From NCBI RefSeq assembly GCF_008329605.1, contig NZ_NPKO01000002.1:62001-126000 (forward strand): a stretch of 64,000 nucleotides of DNA, given 5' to 3'. Of the stretch, positions 52,853 to 62,388 are shown in pieces; position 1 is the first letter of the stretch; the number at the start of each line of letters is the position of its first letter. The notes beneath the pieces are model-generated. The model saw only the letters and a program-made list of their open reading frames with translations, did not search any database and was not told where the DNA came from. The translations under genes were made by a program, and so were the position numbers. This DNA comes from Mycolicibacterium sp. P9-64 (GTDB lineage: Bacteria; Actinomycetota; Actinomycetes; Mycobacteriales; Mycobacteriaceae).

Positions 52853-54193
52853 TCAGCGGGTGACGCCCAGAGCGGCTGGGCGCGCCGCCATCGCCACGGC
52901 CGAGGCGATCTCGCCGGCGTCTTCTGGCGCCAGCCGGCTGATGGTTATCGCGATGTGGTCGTGCGATGCGGGTTCGACGAGGTGCGGACTGCCGGGCGCC
53001 ACGCCGATGCCTTGGCTGGCGAGGATCATTAGCGCGACCGTTTCGTTTTCGACGGGCACCCAAACGGTGGGCCCATCGTCCCCGACGATGGCAATGCCAC
53101 GTTTCACGAGTTCGTTGGTGAGAGCCCGGCGTCGCTCCCGGTACGTCTTTCGGGCCTTGCCCACGACCTTCGCTGGTTCGGCGTGGGTCAACAGGTCCAG
53201 TAACAGTCGTTGAAGGAGCCTGCTGGTCCAGCCCTGCCCGAGATGTCGTCGCTTGATGAGCCGTTCCATCAACGCCGCCGGGCCACCCAGCGCTGCGAGC
53301 CTCAGATCAGGACCGTGCGAGTCGGAGTAGCCACGCAGATGGATCGTCTTAGTTGCCAGGGACGAACTCAGGCTGACCAAGGGTTCGGACGAAAGCACGC
53401 CCCACAGGTCAAGCTCGACGATCACGAGATCTCGCTCGTTCAGGATCTGGGTCAACGCTTTGGCGCGGCTCTCGCTGAGCCCAATTCCGAGCGGATCATG
53501 CGCTCTGGCCTGGAGGAAGACGACCCGTACCCCTGCTGCTGCGGCAGCGGCAACTGATTCGCTGGTCGGACCCTCGTCGTCCAGAGCCAAGGGGACTGCC
53601 TTCGCTCCTATGGAGTCCAGCAGATCGAGCAGTGGCGGGTACGTCGGATTCTCGACTGCGACGCGGTCCCCGTATTGAAGAAGAGTCATGGTGATCAAGT
53701 CGAGGGCATCGGTGACACCGTCCGCGATCGTGAGATGGTCCGGCTCGTTCGGCCAGGTCGTGCGGAGCAAGGCGTCAAGCTCCGGAATGATCGGTGCAGC
53801 CAGGAAGCTTTCGACGGTATTGCCACGACCTAGACGTCGCAGCGACGGCGCCAGATCCGGCAGGAGGAGCGGATCGGGGAGCCCCGACGACAGGTTGGTG
53901 GCGAAGTTGATCTTGTCCTGGATTGCGTTGCCGAATCTCACTGGCCCCTGGCCGGTTCCGCCCGCTACGACGGTTCCGCGCGCGCCGTCCGTGACGATCA
54001 TGTTGGCCTGCTGGAGAAGGCGCCACGCGGCGCTGACAGTCGTGGGGGACAACTGTAGGGCCTTCGCCGTAGCTCGGATGGAGGGCAGCCTTTGACCCGG
54101 GAGCACGGCACCATCACGCACTGCACGACTGAATGCGTCCGCCAGTCCGCGGGCTGACGGTTCGGATAGCGTGTCCACGAGAATCTCGATCAT
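52853..54193 (-). CDS. MocR-like GntR/aminotransferase regulator without the PLP lysine
   Basis: From ATG 54193 the protein has 446 residues (GTG 54202 would add three). The winged HTH is at about 15-75 (GQRLPSIRATAKALQLSPTT). The rest is a type I aminotransferase fold with NPTYPPLLDLL and DLWG. At the expected PLP site the text is GYSDSHGPDLR: Asp291 replaces the usual lysine. PLP may bind without a Schiff base, or another ligand is sensed. It sits between the C45 gene and the fusion gene and probably controls the module. Confidence 0.82.
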   Translation of the reverse strand: MIEILVDTLSEPSARGLADAFSRAVRDGAVLPGQRLPSIRATAKALQLSPTTVSAAWRLLQQANMIVTDGARGTVVAGGTGQGPVRFGNAIQDKINFATNLSSGLPDPLLLPDLAPSLRRLGRGNTVESFLAAPIIPELDALLRTTWPNEPDHLTIADGVTDALDLITMTLLQYGDRVAVENPTYPPLLDLLDSIGAKAVPLALDDEGPTSESVAAAAAAGVRVVFLQARAHDPLGIGLSESRAKALTQILNERDLVIVELDLWGVLSSEPLVSLSSSLATKTIHLRGYSDSHGPDLRLAALGGPAALMERLIKRRHLGQGWTSRLLQRLLLDLLTHAEPAKVVGKARKTYRERRRALTNELVKRGIAIVGDDGPTVWVPVENETVALMILASQGIGVAPGSPHLVEPASHDHIAITISRLAPEDAGEIASAVAMAARPAALGVTR

Positions 54194-54246
54194 GTGATGC
54201 ACCGTATCGAAACCGTTCTTGTACTACTACGTTTGTCGACGGTTGG

Positions 54247-55365
54247 TCAGCCTTCCCCCGGCCATTCGACGTCGATCCATTCGGTGACGTCGGGCAGACC
54301 GAGAGCGACGCGAGCAGAGGGCGAGTCCGTGAGGGTGAACTCAGCGCTGCAGAAGGTCTCGGAAGGAATCTCATCTGTCCGCCTGATGCACAGTCCAGTT
54401 GTCGAATCAGTCAAGACGCGCTCGATGTCCCCACTGCGGCGAATTGAGGGAATGATCGTTTTCAAGGCATCCAATCGCGGACGCGTTGTCGGCCCACCCC
54501 AGATGCCGACAGCGGGTGCACGCTGCGAGTCCGCCCAGAGTGCATGGTTGGTGTGGATCAGCTGTTGGCTTGCCGGGCCTTCCACGCACTCCTCCGAGGA
54601 GCATTCGAAACCTCTCAGGGTGAGCGCGTCAGCGATCGCATAGTGCTGGCCCGATGCGTGCGGAACCGTCTTCAGTCTTGCCGCTGCAGCACTCGCAGAT
54701 CGCTGTCGAAGCACTTCGCGGGCAACGAATGCGACGGCGAGGCCCGACTGGCTCGCAGGCAGTTCCTCCAATGTGTTGAGGCACAACGCCACCCCGGATC
54801 GGTTGACGCCGAACAGGCCCACCATGCCTGCCGCAGTGAGGACGATCTGTGCAGGCTCGCCGCCTTGGGCCGCCAACCGCAAGACGGCTTGAGTGCCTGC
54901 CATCGAGGCTGGCAGGTCCATGTTCTGACCAATGACCACGCCACTCGATGGCTCCGAGATCTTCGCAGCGATCACGCTGCACCCGACCGCCTGCTCTTGC
55001 TCGAAGCGCCACTCCTCGTCCATGAGGTTGTAGGCCCACATCTCGTCGATGGGTTGACCACTGGCCGCCGCGATGCCCACCACTTCGTCAAAGAGTTCGG
55101 GCGTCAGCCTCTCGACTGTCTCGACATACTTCGTCTCGGCCAGGAATCTCTCGACGAATTGACGCGGAGTAGTTCCGCGCTGCACGGCGATGCGATCGCG
55201 CCATTGCTGTAGTGCTGAGTCGATCTCCGACCGAAGTGACTCGCCGTGCCCCTCGCCGCGGCTACGGCCATCGCCCCGCAGATCGACGATCTTGGGCGGC
55301 TGCCGGACGGGGCCTTCACGAGTCGCGCGGAGGTGGACGGAATCGGAGTCGCGGGGACTACTCAT
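54247..55365 (-). CDS. C45-family autoproteolytic acyltransferase/hydrolase
   Basis: The 372-residue protein resembles acyl-CoA:6-aminopenicillanate acyltransferase-type (peptidase C45) Ntn hydrolases. The nucleophile after self-cleavage would be Cys129 in AVGCSVIAA; GQNMDL follows at the expected distance, and GLFGVNRSGVALCLNTLE fits the core sheet. Such enzymes cleave or form amide bonds. AGGAGA precedes the ATG. The gene heads the minus-strand module and is divergent from the aminopeptidase gene. A substrate taken up by the peptide transporter is a logical target. Confidence 0.8.
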   Translation of the reverse strand: MSSPRDSDSVHLRATREGPVRQPPKIVDLRGDGRSRGEGHGESLRSEIDSALQQWRDRIAVQRGTTPRQFVERFLAETKYVETVERLTPELFDEVVGIAAASGQPIDEMWAYNLMDEEWRFEQEQAVGCSVIAAKISEPSSGVVIGQNMDLPASMAGTQAVLRLAAQGGEPAQIVLTAAGMVGLFGVNRSGVALCLNTLEELPASQSGLAVAFVAREVLRQRSASAAAARLKTVPHASGQHYAIADALTLRGFECSSEECVEGPASQQLIHTNHALWADSQRAPAVGIWGGPTTRPRLDALKTIIPSIRRSGDIERVLTDSTTGLCIRRTDEIPSETFCSAEFTLTDSPSARVALGLPDVTEWIDVEWPGEG

Positions 55366-55565
55366 GGAATTGGTTTCTCCTCGACTTCAGACGCGACGAT
55401 CGTCGGCCCGCGCCGTGTCGCTCCGTCAAACTACGATACACTCACACAACAGACAAGATGCCCAATGTACCGTTACAAGAAGAGCATTCGTGATGCAACG
55501 GCCGGGCCAGGAGACGAAGCAAGGCCCACGGAATCGTTGACTTCCACCGACTGAGAGGAACCCTC
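55366..55565. promoter_or_regulatory. divergent control region of the catabolic module
   Basis: This 200-bp gap, A/T-richer in its middle (55425-55480), must hold promoters for the C45 gene and the aminopeptidase gene. A short open frame of 29 codons (55465-55554) ends just before the aminopeptidase ribosome site but has no ribosome site of its own. No clear palindrome is seen. Confidence 0.4.
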
Positions 55566-57110
55566 GTGACGCCGAACGGACCGAACTCGGGCGGCACGGC
55601 TGAGCGGCGCGTCGCGGCGCTCACCGGCCGACTGGGCAACAACACCCATTCCTTCGCCCCGGGCACGGTTCACTTCGACCCTGCCGAGTTCGATTCCGTC
55701 GTCGTACCCGTATTCGGCGACGGACGAACACCTTCGGCCATTCCGCTCGACGTTCTTGGGCTAACGGATGTTGCGGCGGTCGCCACTCGATTCGAACTAC
55801 GAAAGCCGGGGGACTGGACCTGGCTGCCGAGCCGAACACCGTCGGATTCCGATGTGCTGTTGGTGTCAGTCGGAGGCGCCGAAGACCTGACGGTGACGAA
55901 TGAGGCACTTCAGACAGCGGCGGCAACCGCCGGCCGACGGACGCGGCATCGTCGGTCGGTGTTGAGCCTGCTCGCGTCCGCAGCCCGCGAACCCGTCGGC
56001 GAAATGATCGCCGAGCACTGGCTGCTGGGAGCCTACGACTACACCACCTACCTTTCATCGCCTCCCGCTGCCAGCGAATGTGTCATCACCATGTGGGGAT
56101 GTGATGCTCCCGATCTCGAACGGGGACGGCTGCTCGCGGACGTCACCAATTACGTCCGCGACCTGACCAACGCCACCGGCGCGGACATGACGCCATCTGA
56201 TCTAGTGGGTGAAAGCCGCAAGATCGCCGAACTTCTCGACCTCGACATCAACGTGCTGACAGAAGCAGAGCTCGCAGCGGGGTCGTTCGGAGGCCTGATG
56301 GCGGTAGGAGTTGGCAGCGACAACCCACCGCGGCTGATCGAGCTCAGCTACGAACCGGTGCCTGGACCGTTCATAGCGCTGATTGGCAAGGGCATCACCT
56401 ACGACGCCGGCGGATTGTCCATCAAGAACACCGAAGAGATGGCGCTGATGAAGTCCGACATGGCGGGTGCCGCGTCGGTCTTGGCGGCCATTGCAGCGAT
56501 CGCGGCGCTCGAGTGCAAGATCAACGTCCGCGCATACCTGGCTTGTGCCGAGAATGCCGTTGGGCCAGGCTCAGCTCGGCCGGGTGACATCTGTCGACTG
56601 CGGGACGGCACGACGGTCGAGATGAACAACATGGATGCCGAGGGTCGGCTCGTTCTCGCTGACGCGATGGCATACGCCAACGAGCGGGGGGCCTCGAAGA
56701 TCCTCGACATCGCAACGTTGACGTGGGGATCCGGGCTGGGGCCCCAGATATTCGCCGTCATGGGCACGGACCCAGCGACCACCCAAGCCGTCCTGAGGGC
56801 TGCAGGTGCCAGCGGCGAGCCCGCTTGGGAAATGCCACTGTGGAGCGGCTACGAGGATTCGCTGGAATCGTCGGTGGCTGATCTGAAGAACCTCGGACCG
56901 CACTCGGAGAAGCCATACATCACACTGACCGGTGGCTTGTTTCTGCGCAGGTTTGCCGGGACCACGCCGTGGGCCCACCTGGACATCGCCACGACCGTCA
57001 TGCGCGAGCAGAAGTCGGACCGATGGGCACGTGGCGCCTCGGGGTGTGGAGTACGAACGCTGGTGCGCTACGTGATCGACCAGACTGAAAGCCCGCACGA
57101 AACTGCGTGA
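55566..57110 (+). CDS. M17 leucyl aminopeptidase family protein
   Basis: The 514-residue protein starts at GTG 55566 after AGAGGAA. Two-metal site motifs are present: GKGITYDAGGLSIK, KSDMAGAA and NMDAEGRLVLADAM, where NMDAEGR replaces the usual NTDAEGR. Catalytic lysine and arginine appear conserved. It would remove N-terminal residues from peptides in the cytosol, in keeping with the neighbouring peptide transporter. It is a second-type leucyl aminopeptidase rather than a housekeeping PepA by context. Confidence 0.88.
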   Translation: MTPNGPNSGGTAERRVAALTGRLGNNTHSFAPGTVHFDPAEFDSVVVPVFGDGRTPSAIPLDVLGLTDVAAVATRFELRKPGDWTWLPSRTPSDSDVLLVSVGGAEDLTVTNEALQTAAATAGRRTRHRRSVLSLLASAAREPVGEMIAEHWLLGAYDYTTYLSSPPAASECVITMWGCDAPDLERGRLLADVTNYVRDLTNATGADMTPSDLVGESRKIAELLDLDINVLTEAELAAGSFGGLMAVGVGSDNPPRLIELSYEPVPGPFIALIGKGITYDAGGLSIKNTEEMALMKSDMAGAASVLAAIAAIAALECKINVRAYLACAENAVGPGSARPGDICRLRDGTTVEMNNMDAEGRLVLADAMAYANERGASKILDIATLTWGSGLGPQIFAVMGTDPATTQAVLRAAGASGEPAWEMPLWSGYEDSLESSVADLKNLGPHSEKPYITLTGGLFLRRFAGTTPWAHLDIATTVMREQKSDRWARGASGCGVRTLVRYVIDQTESPHETA

Positions 57111-57116
57111 CAGCCG

Positions 57117-57140
57117 GATGGCCCAACGGGTTTGGCCATC
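57117..57140 (+). terminator. short hairpin after the aminopeptidase gene
   Basis: GATGGCC and GGCCATC form a perfect 7-bp stem with a 10-base loop, starting 7 bp after the stop codon. There is no U-tract. It ends where the right 51-bp repeat begins. Confidence 0.4.
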
Positions 57141-57190
57141 GCGCGTGTTCTGAGCGACTCAGTCCTCGAGCCAAGGTTCGTGCCAACCGG
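57140..57190. repeat. 51-bp direct repeat, right copy (island 2)
   Basis: Partner of 43946-43996 (47/51 identical). On the minus strand it holds the functional G6PD C-terminus (GWHEPWLED, stop). On the plus strand it carries the last VOC codons (Arg-Val-Phe-stop) although no VOC gene is attached here. Confidence 0.88.
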
Positions 57191-58556
57191 GGAGTCCGCG
57201 GACGAGCACGTCGGTGCACTCCGGCCCCCAGGAGCCCGAGGGATAACCCTGCACCGGCGGTGGATCGGTCAGCAGTGGTTGGACGATCCGCCAGGTCTCC
57301 TCGATGCCGTCCTGGCGGGCGAACAGCCGGTCGTCACCGATGAGCGCCGCGTGCAGCAACCGCTCGTACGGTTCCAGCGGTTCGCCCAAGTCGGTTGCGA
57401 AGAGAGTCTGCAAATGGACCGGGCGCCACGCGTCGTTCTCGCCATGTGCGGTGAGTTGCATCCGGAACCCCGGTTTGGGATCGATGCGCAGGACGATCTG
57501 GTTGCGTTCGACCTCGGCGCGCTTCGGCAGGAACGCCAATTGTGGTGTGCGGTGCAGGATCAGCCGCACCTCGGTGACCCGCTCCTTGAGCGCCTTGCCC
57601 GCGCGCAGGAAGATCGGCACGCCCGACCAGCGCCAGTTGTCGATCTCCAAGCGAAGCGCGACGAACGTCTCCGTGGTCGAGTCCGAGGCGACGCCATCGA
57701 CGCCGAGGTAGCCGTCGTACTGTCCGCGTACGCAGTGCGCCGGGTCGGCGGCGGGGATCGCACGGAACACCTCGGCCTTCTTGTCGCGCAGCTCGGCGCT
57801 CGACGAGCCCGCAGGAGGTTCCATCGCCACCAGGGCGAGCACCTGCATCAGATGGTTCTGAACGACGTCGCGTAGCGCCCCGACCGCGTCGTAGAACTTC
57901 CCGCGGTCCGCGACGCCGAAGTCCTCGGCCATGGTGATCTGGATGGCGGCGACGCTGTGTCGGTCCCAGACCTCCGCGAGTGCGAGGTTCGCAAAGCGCA
58001 GGTACTCGAGTTCGATGACCGGTTCCTTGCCGAGGAAGTGGTCGACCCGAAGGATCTGGTTCTCCCGCAGCACCGCATGCAGGCGGTCGTTGAGCTCGCG
58101 GGCCGACTCGAGGTCGTGCCCGAACGGCTTCTCCACCGCAACCCGGGCGCCCTCCAGGAGGTTCGCCGCGGCGAGCTGTTCCACGATCGGCCCGAACAGC
58201 GACGGCGGCACCTCGAGGTAGTACAGCGGCTGAACGTGGTGGCCGATCTGCTTGGCCAGCCGTTTGTACACGTCGGGCTGGGTGATGTCGCCCGACAGGT
58301 ACGACAGCCGGTCCGCGAGTCGGGTGAACACGGCGTCGTCGACCTGCTCGCCGGTGTTCTCGATGTCCTTGCGCGCCATGTCGCGCAGTTGATCGACGGT
58401 GATCTGGTCGGCGGCCACGCCGACGATCGGGCACTGCAGGGCATCGCGTCGTTCCAGCCGGTACAACGCGCGGAAGGTCATCTTCTTGGCCAAGTCCCCG
58501 GTGATTCCGAAGATGACCATGACGTCGCTGTCATCGCTCATCGCATCCACGTCCAT
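57159..58556 (-). CDS. zwf: glucose-6-phosphate dehydrogenase
   Basis: The 465-residue enzyme of the oxidative pentose phosphate pathway has the NADP loop MVIFGITGDLAKKM, EKPFGHD, the active-site RVDHFLGKEPV with catalytic His, and RWSGVPIFLRAGK near the substrate site. The ATG at 58556 lies inside a short tandem repeat; ATG 58541 (MSDDSD) is an alternative start. The gene follows hutI by 57 bp on the same strand. Its last codons form part of the island 2 right repeat. Confidence 0.93.
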   Translation of the reverse strand: MDVDAMSDDSDVMVIFGITGDLAKKMTFRALYRLERRDALQCPIVGVAADQITVDQLRDMARKDIENTGEQVDDAVFTRLADRLSYLSGDITQPDVYKRLAKQIGHHVQPLYYLEVPPSLFGPIVEQLAAANLLEGARVAVEKPFGHDLESARELNDRLHAVLRENQILRVDHFLGKEPVIELEYLRFANLALAEVWDRHSVAAIQITMAEDFGVADRGKFYDAVGALRDVVQNHLMQVLALVAMEPPAGSSSAELRDKKAEVFRAIPAADPAHCVRGQYDGYLGVDGVASDSTTETFVALRLEIDNWRWSGVPIFLRAGKALKERVTEVRLILHRTPQLAFLPKRAEVERNQIVLRIDPKPGFRMQLTAHGENDAWRPVHLQTLFATDLGEPLEPYERLLHAALIGDDRLFARQDGIEETWRIVQPLLTDPPPVQGYPSGSWGPECTDVLVRGLPGWHEPWLED

Positions 58557-58610
58557 TCCCCGTCGCTTCGCTCGCCCCTACTTCCATTCCCCCGTCGCTT
58601 CGCTCGCCCC
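58554..58610. repeat. two tandem copies of a start-codon mini-repeat
   Basis: CATTCCCCGTCGCTTCGCTC occurs at 58554-58573 and, with one extra C, at 58585-58605, each followed by GCCCC. On the minus strand each copy gives a GCGAAGCGAC-GGGG-AATG core, and the first supplies the zwf start codon. The core is shared with the tandem array at 24993-25172. Confidence 0.8.
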
Positions 58611-58613
58611 AGC

Positions 58614-59798
58614 CTACGACCGATGGGTAAGAAGTCGCCCTCCTGAGACCACATCCCCGATCAAGGGCACACCGGGCCGGTACGCCAGGTGAATGTAGGA
58701 CGGTGCGTCCAGCCGAAGGAAGTCGGCACGACGCCCCACCTCCAGCACCCCGACGTCGTCACGGCGCAGCGCCGCAGCCCCGCCGCGAGTCGCCGACCAC
58801 AGCGCCTGTGCTGGCGTGAAGTGCATGTCGCGCACCGCGACGGCGATGCAGAACGACATGCTGGTGGTGTAGGAGCTTCCCGGGTTGCAATCGGTCGCGA
58901 GTGCCACCGTGGCACCCGCTTCGATGAAGCGCCGCGCGTCGGGCCACTGTGCGCGGGTGGAGAATTCGGCGCCTGGGAGCAGCGTCGCCACGGTGGTGTC
59001 GGCAGCGCCTGCGAGGGCTTCGAGGTCGTCGTCGGAGGCGTGGGTGCAGTGGTCGACCGAGGCCGCTTCCAGCTCGACGGCCAGCTGAATTCCCGCTCCA
59101 GGCCCGAGTTGGCCTGCGTGCAGCCGGGGGATGAGACCCGCGCCGACACCCGCGTTCAGGATGGTGCGGCTCTCGTCGACGTCGAAGGCGCCCTTGTCGC
59201 AGAAGACGTCGATCCAGCGCGCCAGGGGAGCGCATGCCTCGAGCATCGGGCCGGTGACAAGGTCGACGTAGGCGTCCCGGTTCTCGTGGAACTCCTTGGG
59301 CACGACGTGGGCACCGAGATAGGTCGTCTCCGTCGTGAATTGGGACGCCACCTTCAGCGAACGGGACTCGTCGGTGACGGTCAGCCCGTAGCCGCTCTTG
59401 GTCTCGAAGGTCGTGACACCACCTCGAACCAGCTCGTTGGCCAGGCGAGCGACCCCGCCTGCGAGGGTCCGGTCGCTGGCCGCCCGCGTCGCTGCGACGG
59501 TGGTGGCGATGCCGCCCGCGGCGTAGGGCTGGCCGCTCATCCGTGCCGCGAACTCCGCCGACCGCTCGCCAGCGAAGACGAGATGTGCATGGCTGTCGAC
59601 GAATCCGGGGATCACGCTCGCCTCGCCGAAGTCCACGGACTCGTCGGCGTCGGGCGCGTCGGCGCCTTGCCCGATCCACGCGATCCGGTCGCCGTCGACG
59701 ACGATGGCGGCGTCGGAGATGATGCCCAGGGCAGTCCCGTCACCCTGGCTGGGGTCGTTGGTGACGAGCTCGCCGATCCCGCTGTAGAGGACGGTCAT
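58614..59798 (-). CDS. hutI: imidazolonepropionase
   Basis: The 394-residue amidohydrolase opens the imidazolone ring to give N-formimidoyl-glutamate in histidine degradation. Metal-site motifs are [12 protein letters not shown] (HxH), [14 protein letters not shown] (third His), and ATDCNPGSS (Asp). ETKSGYGL is the HutI signature. Its ATG overlaps the hutF stop by 4 bp. A fragment of its middle ([13 protein letters not shown]) also occurs at 44005-44044. Confidence 0.92.
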   Translation of the reverse strand: MTVLYSGIGELVTNDPSQGDGTALGIISDAAIVVDGDRIAWIGQGADAPDADESVDFGEASVIPGFVDSHAHLVFAGERSAEFAARMSGQPYAAGGIATTVAATRAASDRTLAGGVARLANELVRGGVTTFETKSGYGLTVTDESRSLKVASQFTTETTYLGAHVVPKEFHENRDAYVDLVTGPMLEACAPLARWIDVFCDKGAFDVDESRTILNAGVGAGLIPRLHAGQLGPGAGIQLAVELEAASVDHCTHASDDDLEALAGAADTTVATLLPGAEFSTRAQWPDARRFIEAGATVALATDCNPGSSYTTSMSFCIAVAVRDMHFTPAQALWSATRGGAAALRRDDVGVLEVGRRADFLRLDAPSYIHLAYRPGVPLIGDVVSGGRLLTHRS

Positions 59799-61168
59799 CG
59801 GGCATGCTCCTTGCTGGGTAGACCCATTAGATCCGAGATGGCCTCGGCCAAAAGGGCGGCAGGGTCCTCGACATCGACGTGCCTGCGACCGGCGACCACG
59901 ATGCGCCCGTCGACGATCACGTCGGTGACATCGGCTGCGGTGGCGGCGAACACGACGGTCTCGACGGCCGCGCCACCGCCCGCGGTGCGGATCGATTGCA
60001 TGTCGACGGCGACGAGATCGGCACGCGCGCCGACGGTCAACGTGCCTGCGTCGGTCCAGCCGAGCGCGTGCTGACCGTCGATGGTGGCTGCCCTGAGCAG
60101 TCTCTCGGCGGGAATGATGCCGCGTTCGCGGCGGGCCAGGCGTTCGTCGAGTTCGGTGCCACGGGCCTCCTCGAACAGGTCGATCACGGCGTGCGAGTCC
60201 GAGCCGAGGCTGAACAGTCCGCCGCCTGCGAGCAACGCGGAGGCAGGGCCGATCCCGTCGCCGAGATCACGTTCGGTGGTGGGGCAGAAGCACACCCCGG
60301 TCGCGGTCCGATCGAGATCGGACAGATCCTCTTCCGTCAGGTGCGTGGCATGCACCGCCGTCGTGCGCGGGCCTAGTGCGCCGGCATCTCGCAGCAATGC
60401 CGTTGGGGTGCAGCCGTGTACGGCCATGCACTGATCGATCTCACCGGTCTGCTCGGAGGAGTGCACGTGCAATGGCGCCTGGTGCGACTCCGCCCACTCC
60501 ACGACCGGCGCCATGTGCTCGAGAGGTACGCCCCGGACCGAGTGCAATGCGGCACCGACGATTGCGTCTGGCCCACCGGACCGAGCCACTTGACGGTGAA
60601 GTTCCTCGACCCGTTCGGCCCATGCGTCGCCACTGCCGTCGCCGAACCGCTGCTGCGGCCCGGGCGCCAGCTCCTTCCCATCCACCCCCGAGCTGAGATA
60701 GCAGGTGTCGAGCAGGGTCATCCGCACACCGGCGTCGGCGGCTGCACCGAGCAGCGCGTGGCCCATGGCGTTGGGATCCAGATACGGCACGCCGTCGGCG
60801 CCGTGGTGCAGATAGTGAAACTCGCCGACGGACGTGATTCCAGCCAAGGCCATCTCGGCATAGACACCGCGGGCCAGATGCCGGTAGCTGTCCGGGTCGA
60901 GCCGGTCCGCCGCCTCGTACATCAGATCCCGCCATGTCCAGAATGAGCCGTGCCCCCGCTGCGTGCGGGAGCGGAGGGCCCGATGGAACGCATGTGAGTG
61001 CGCGTTCCCCATGCCGGGCACCACCAGGCCGGACAGCCGGTGTGATGACGGCAGCGCAGGCGTGTTCGCCGCGACGGCGGTGATGCGTCCTTCGGACACC
61101 GTGATGAGCACCCGCTCGGCCACGGAATCGCCGCCGAGCCAGGCATTCTCGCACCAAAATGTCGTCAC
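59795..61168 (-). CDS. hutF: formimidoylglutamate deiminase
   Basis: GTG 61168 overlaps the stop of the M20 gene (GTGA) and gives 457 residues. Marks of Hut[31 protein letters not shown] and [19 protein letters not shown]. The enzyme releases ammonia from formimidoylglutamate to give N-formylglutamate, the second branch of the histidine pathway. Three other hut genes surround it on the same strand. Confidence 0.92.
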   Translation of the reverse strand: MTTFWCENAWLGGDSVAERVLITVSEGRITAVAANTPALPSSHRLSGLVVPGMGNAHSHAFHRALRSRTQRGHGSFWTWRDLMYEAADRLDPDSYRHLARGVYAEMALAGITSVGEFHYLHHGADGVPYLDPNAMGHALLGAAADAGVRMTLLDTCYLSSGVDGKELAPGPQQRFGDGSGDAWAERVEELHRQVARSGGPDAIVGAALHSVRGVPLEHMAPVVEWAESHQAPLHVHSSEQTGEIDQCMAVHGCTPTALLRDAGALGPRTTAVHATHLTEEDLSDLDRTATGVCFCPTTERDLGDGIGPASALLAGGGLFSLGSDSHAVIDLFEEARGTELDERLARRERGIIPAERLLRAATIDGQHALGWTDAGTLTVGARADLVAVDMQSIRTAGGGAAVETVVFAATAADVTDVIVDGRIVVAGRRHVDVEDPAALLAEAISDLMGLPSKEHAR

Positions 61169-62388
61169 TGCACCCACTCCGCCATCACGTCGGCGAGGGC
61201 CTCGGCACCGAGGTTGCAGTCGTCGGACTCCGCGTGCTCCTCCGGAGAGTGCGACACGCCAGTGGGGTTGCGCACGAAGAGCATCGCCGTCGGCACCTTG
61301 GCAGACAGGATGCCGGCGTCGTGGCCTGCCTGCGTGGGTAGCACCGGAATGTCGCCGAGGCGGCTCAGTGCCCGCTGCAGGCGTGCCCGCGGTCCCTCGG
61401 GGAATTCGACAATCGGCGTGATGGATTCGACGGCCACCTGCAGGTCGATACCGTCCTGCGTGGCATGGCCGCGAGCCTCGGCGCTGATCTGCTCTACCAG
61501 TGCGGTCAGCGTCGCCTCGTCGGCGGCGCGGGCGTCGAGCCAGGCCCGGATGCGCGACGGTATCGCGTTGGCTCCGTTGGGGGAGACGAGAACCTTGCCG
61601 AACGTGGCCACCGCCTCGTGCACGGTCGCCGCCGAGCGGGCGGAGTGCACCGACGACGCAAAGGCCAACATCGGGTCCCGTCGATCGACCAAGCGCGTCG
61701 TGCCCGCATGGTTCGCCGCGCCGTCGAACGTGAACTCCCAGCGCCCGTGCGGCCAGATGGCCGAGGCCACCGCGATGGGGCGGTCGACGAGATCGAGGGC
61801 ACGGCCCTGCTCGACGTGCAGTTCGACGTAGACACCGATGCGGTCGGTCAACGTGGCGTCCGCACCGAGGGCCTCGGGTTTGCGTCCGGCGCGAGTCATG
61901 GCCTCGGCCAAGGTGACACCGTCGACGTCGCGCAGCCCGCGGGCCCTGTCGGCGCTGAGCGCACCCGTCGACAGCTGCGATCCAACGCACGCGACGCCGA
62001 ACCGCGCGCCCTCCTCGTCGGAGAACGCGGCGACGGCCACCGGGACCTTCGGGACGACGCCGCGTGCCCGCACGATGTCGACCGCCGCGAACGCCGACAC
62101 CACGCCCAGCGGCCCGTCGAACGCGCCGCCGTCCGGCACCGAATCCAGATGGGAGCCGGTGACGAATGCGTTCGTGGGGTCGCCGGTCCAGCCCGGTGGC
62201 AGCCACCACGCCCACATGTTGCCGTTGCGGTCCTCCTCGACGCCCATGCCGCGGGCGGTAGCGCTATCGCGGAACCATTCGCGCAGGGTCAGGTCCGCAT
62301 CGGACCAGGCGTATCGGCGGTAGCCGCGGGTGTCCTTGTCCTGGCCGACGTCGAGGATCGCTCCCCACAGCGAATCGAATGCCGTCAT
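61165..62388 (-). CDS. M20-family amidohydrolase (allantoate amidohydrolase/carbamoylase-like)
   Basis: The 407-residue protein has the metal ligands of the hydantoinase/carbamoylase group: [27 protein letters not shown], and a late histidine in [11 protein letters not shown]. It also has ELHVEQG and an [12 protein letters not shown] dimer region. In this operon the missing step is hydrolysis of N-formylglutamate, normally done by HutG; this enzyme is the only candidate in view. Overlaps of 4 bp with hutU and hutF fix it as a pathway gene. Confidence 0.85.
   Translation of the reverse strand: MTAFDSLWGAILDVGQDKDTRGYRRYAWSDADLTLREWFRDSATARGMGVEEDRNGNMWAWWLPPGWTGDPTNAFVTGSHLDSVPDGGAFDGPLGVVSAFAAVDIVRARGVVPKVPVAVAAFSDEEGARFGVACVGSQLSTGALSADRARGLRDVDGVTLAEAMTRAGRKPEALGADATLTDRIGVYVELHVEQGRALDLVDRPIAVASAIWPHGRWEFTFDGAANHAGTTRLVDRRDPMLAFASSVHSARSAATVHEAVATFGKVLVSPNGANAIPSRIRAWLDARAADEATLTALVEQISAEARGHATQDGIDLQVAVESITPIVEFPEGPRARLQRALSRLGDIPVLPTQAGHDAGILSAKVPTAMLFVRNPTGVSHSPEEHAESDDCNLGAEALADVMAEWVQ

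Noticed and set aside
54204..55481. Shared CGATAC and TACAAGAA words upstream of the MocR and aminopeptidase genes
   Set aside because: Order and spacing differ between the two places, so a common regulator site is not supported.
55465..55554. 29-codon frame ahead of the aminopeptidase gene, possible leader peptide
   Set aside because: No ribosome site and no run of a regulatory amino acid or attenuator hairpin.
44061..57110. Island 2 as a classical integrative element or prophage
   Set aside because: No integrase, transposase, phage or plasmid gene and no tRNA target is present, so only a repeat-bounded block can be claimed.
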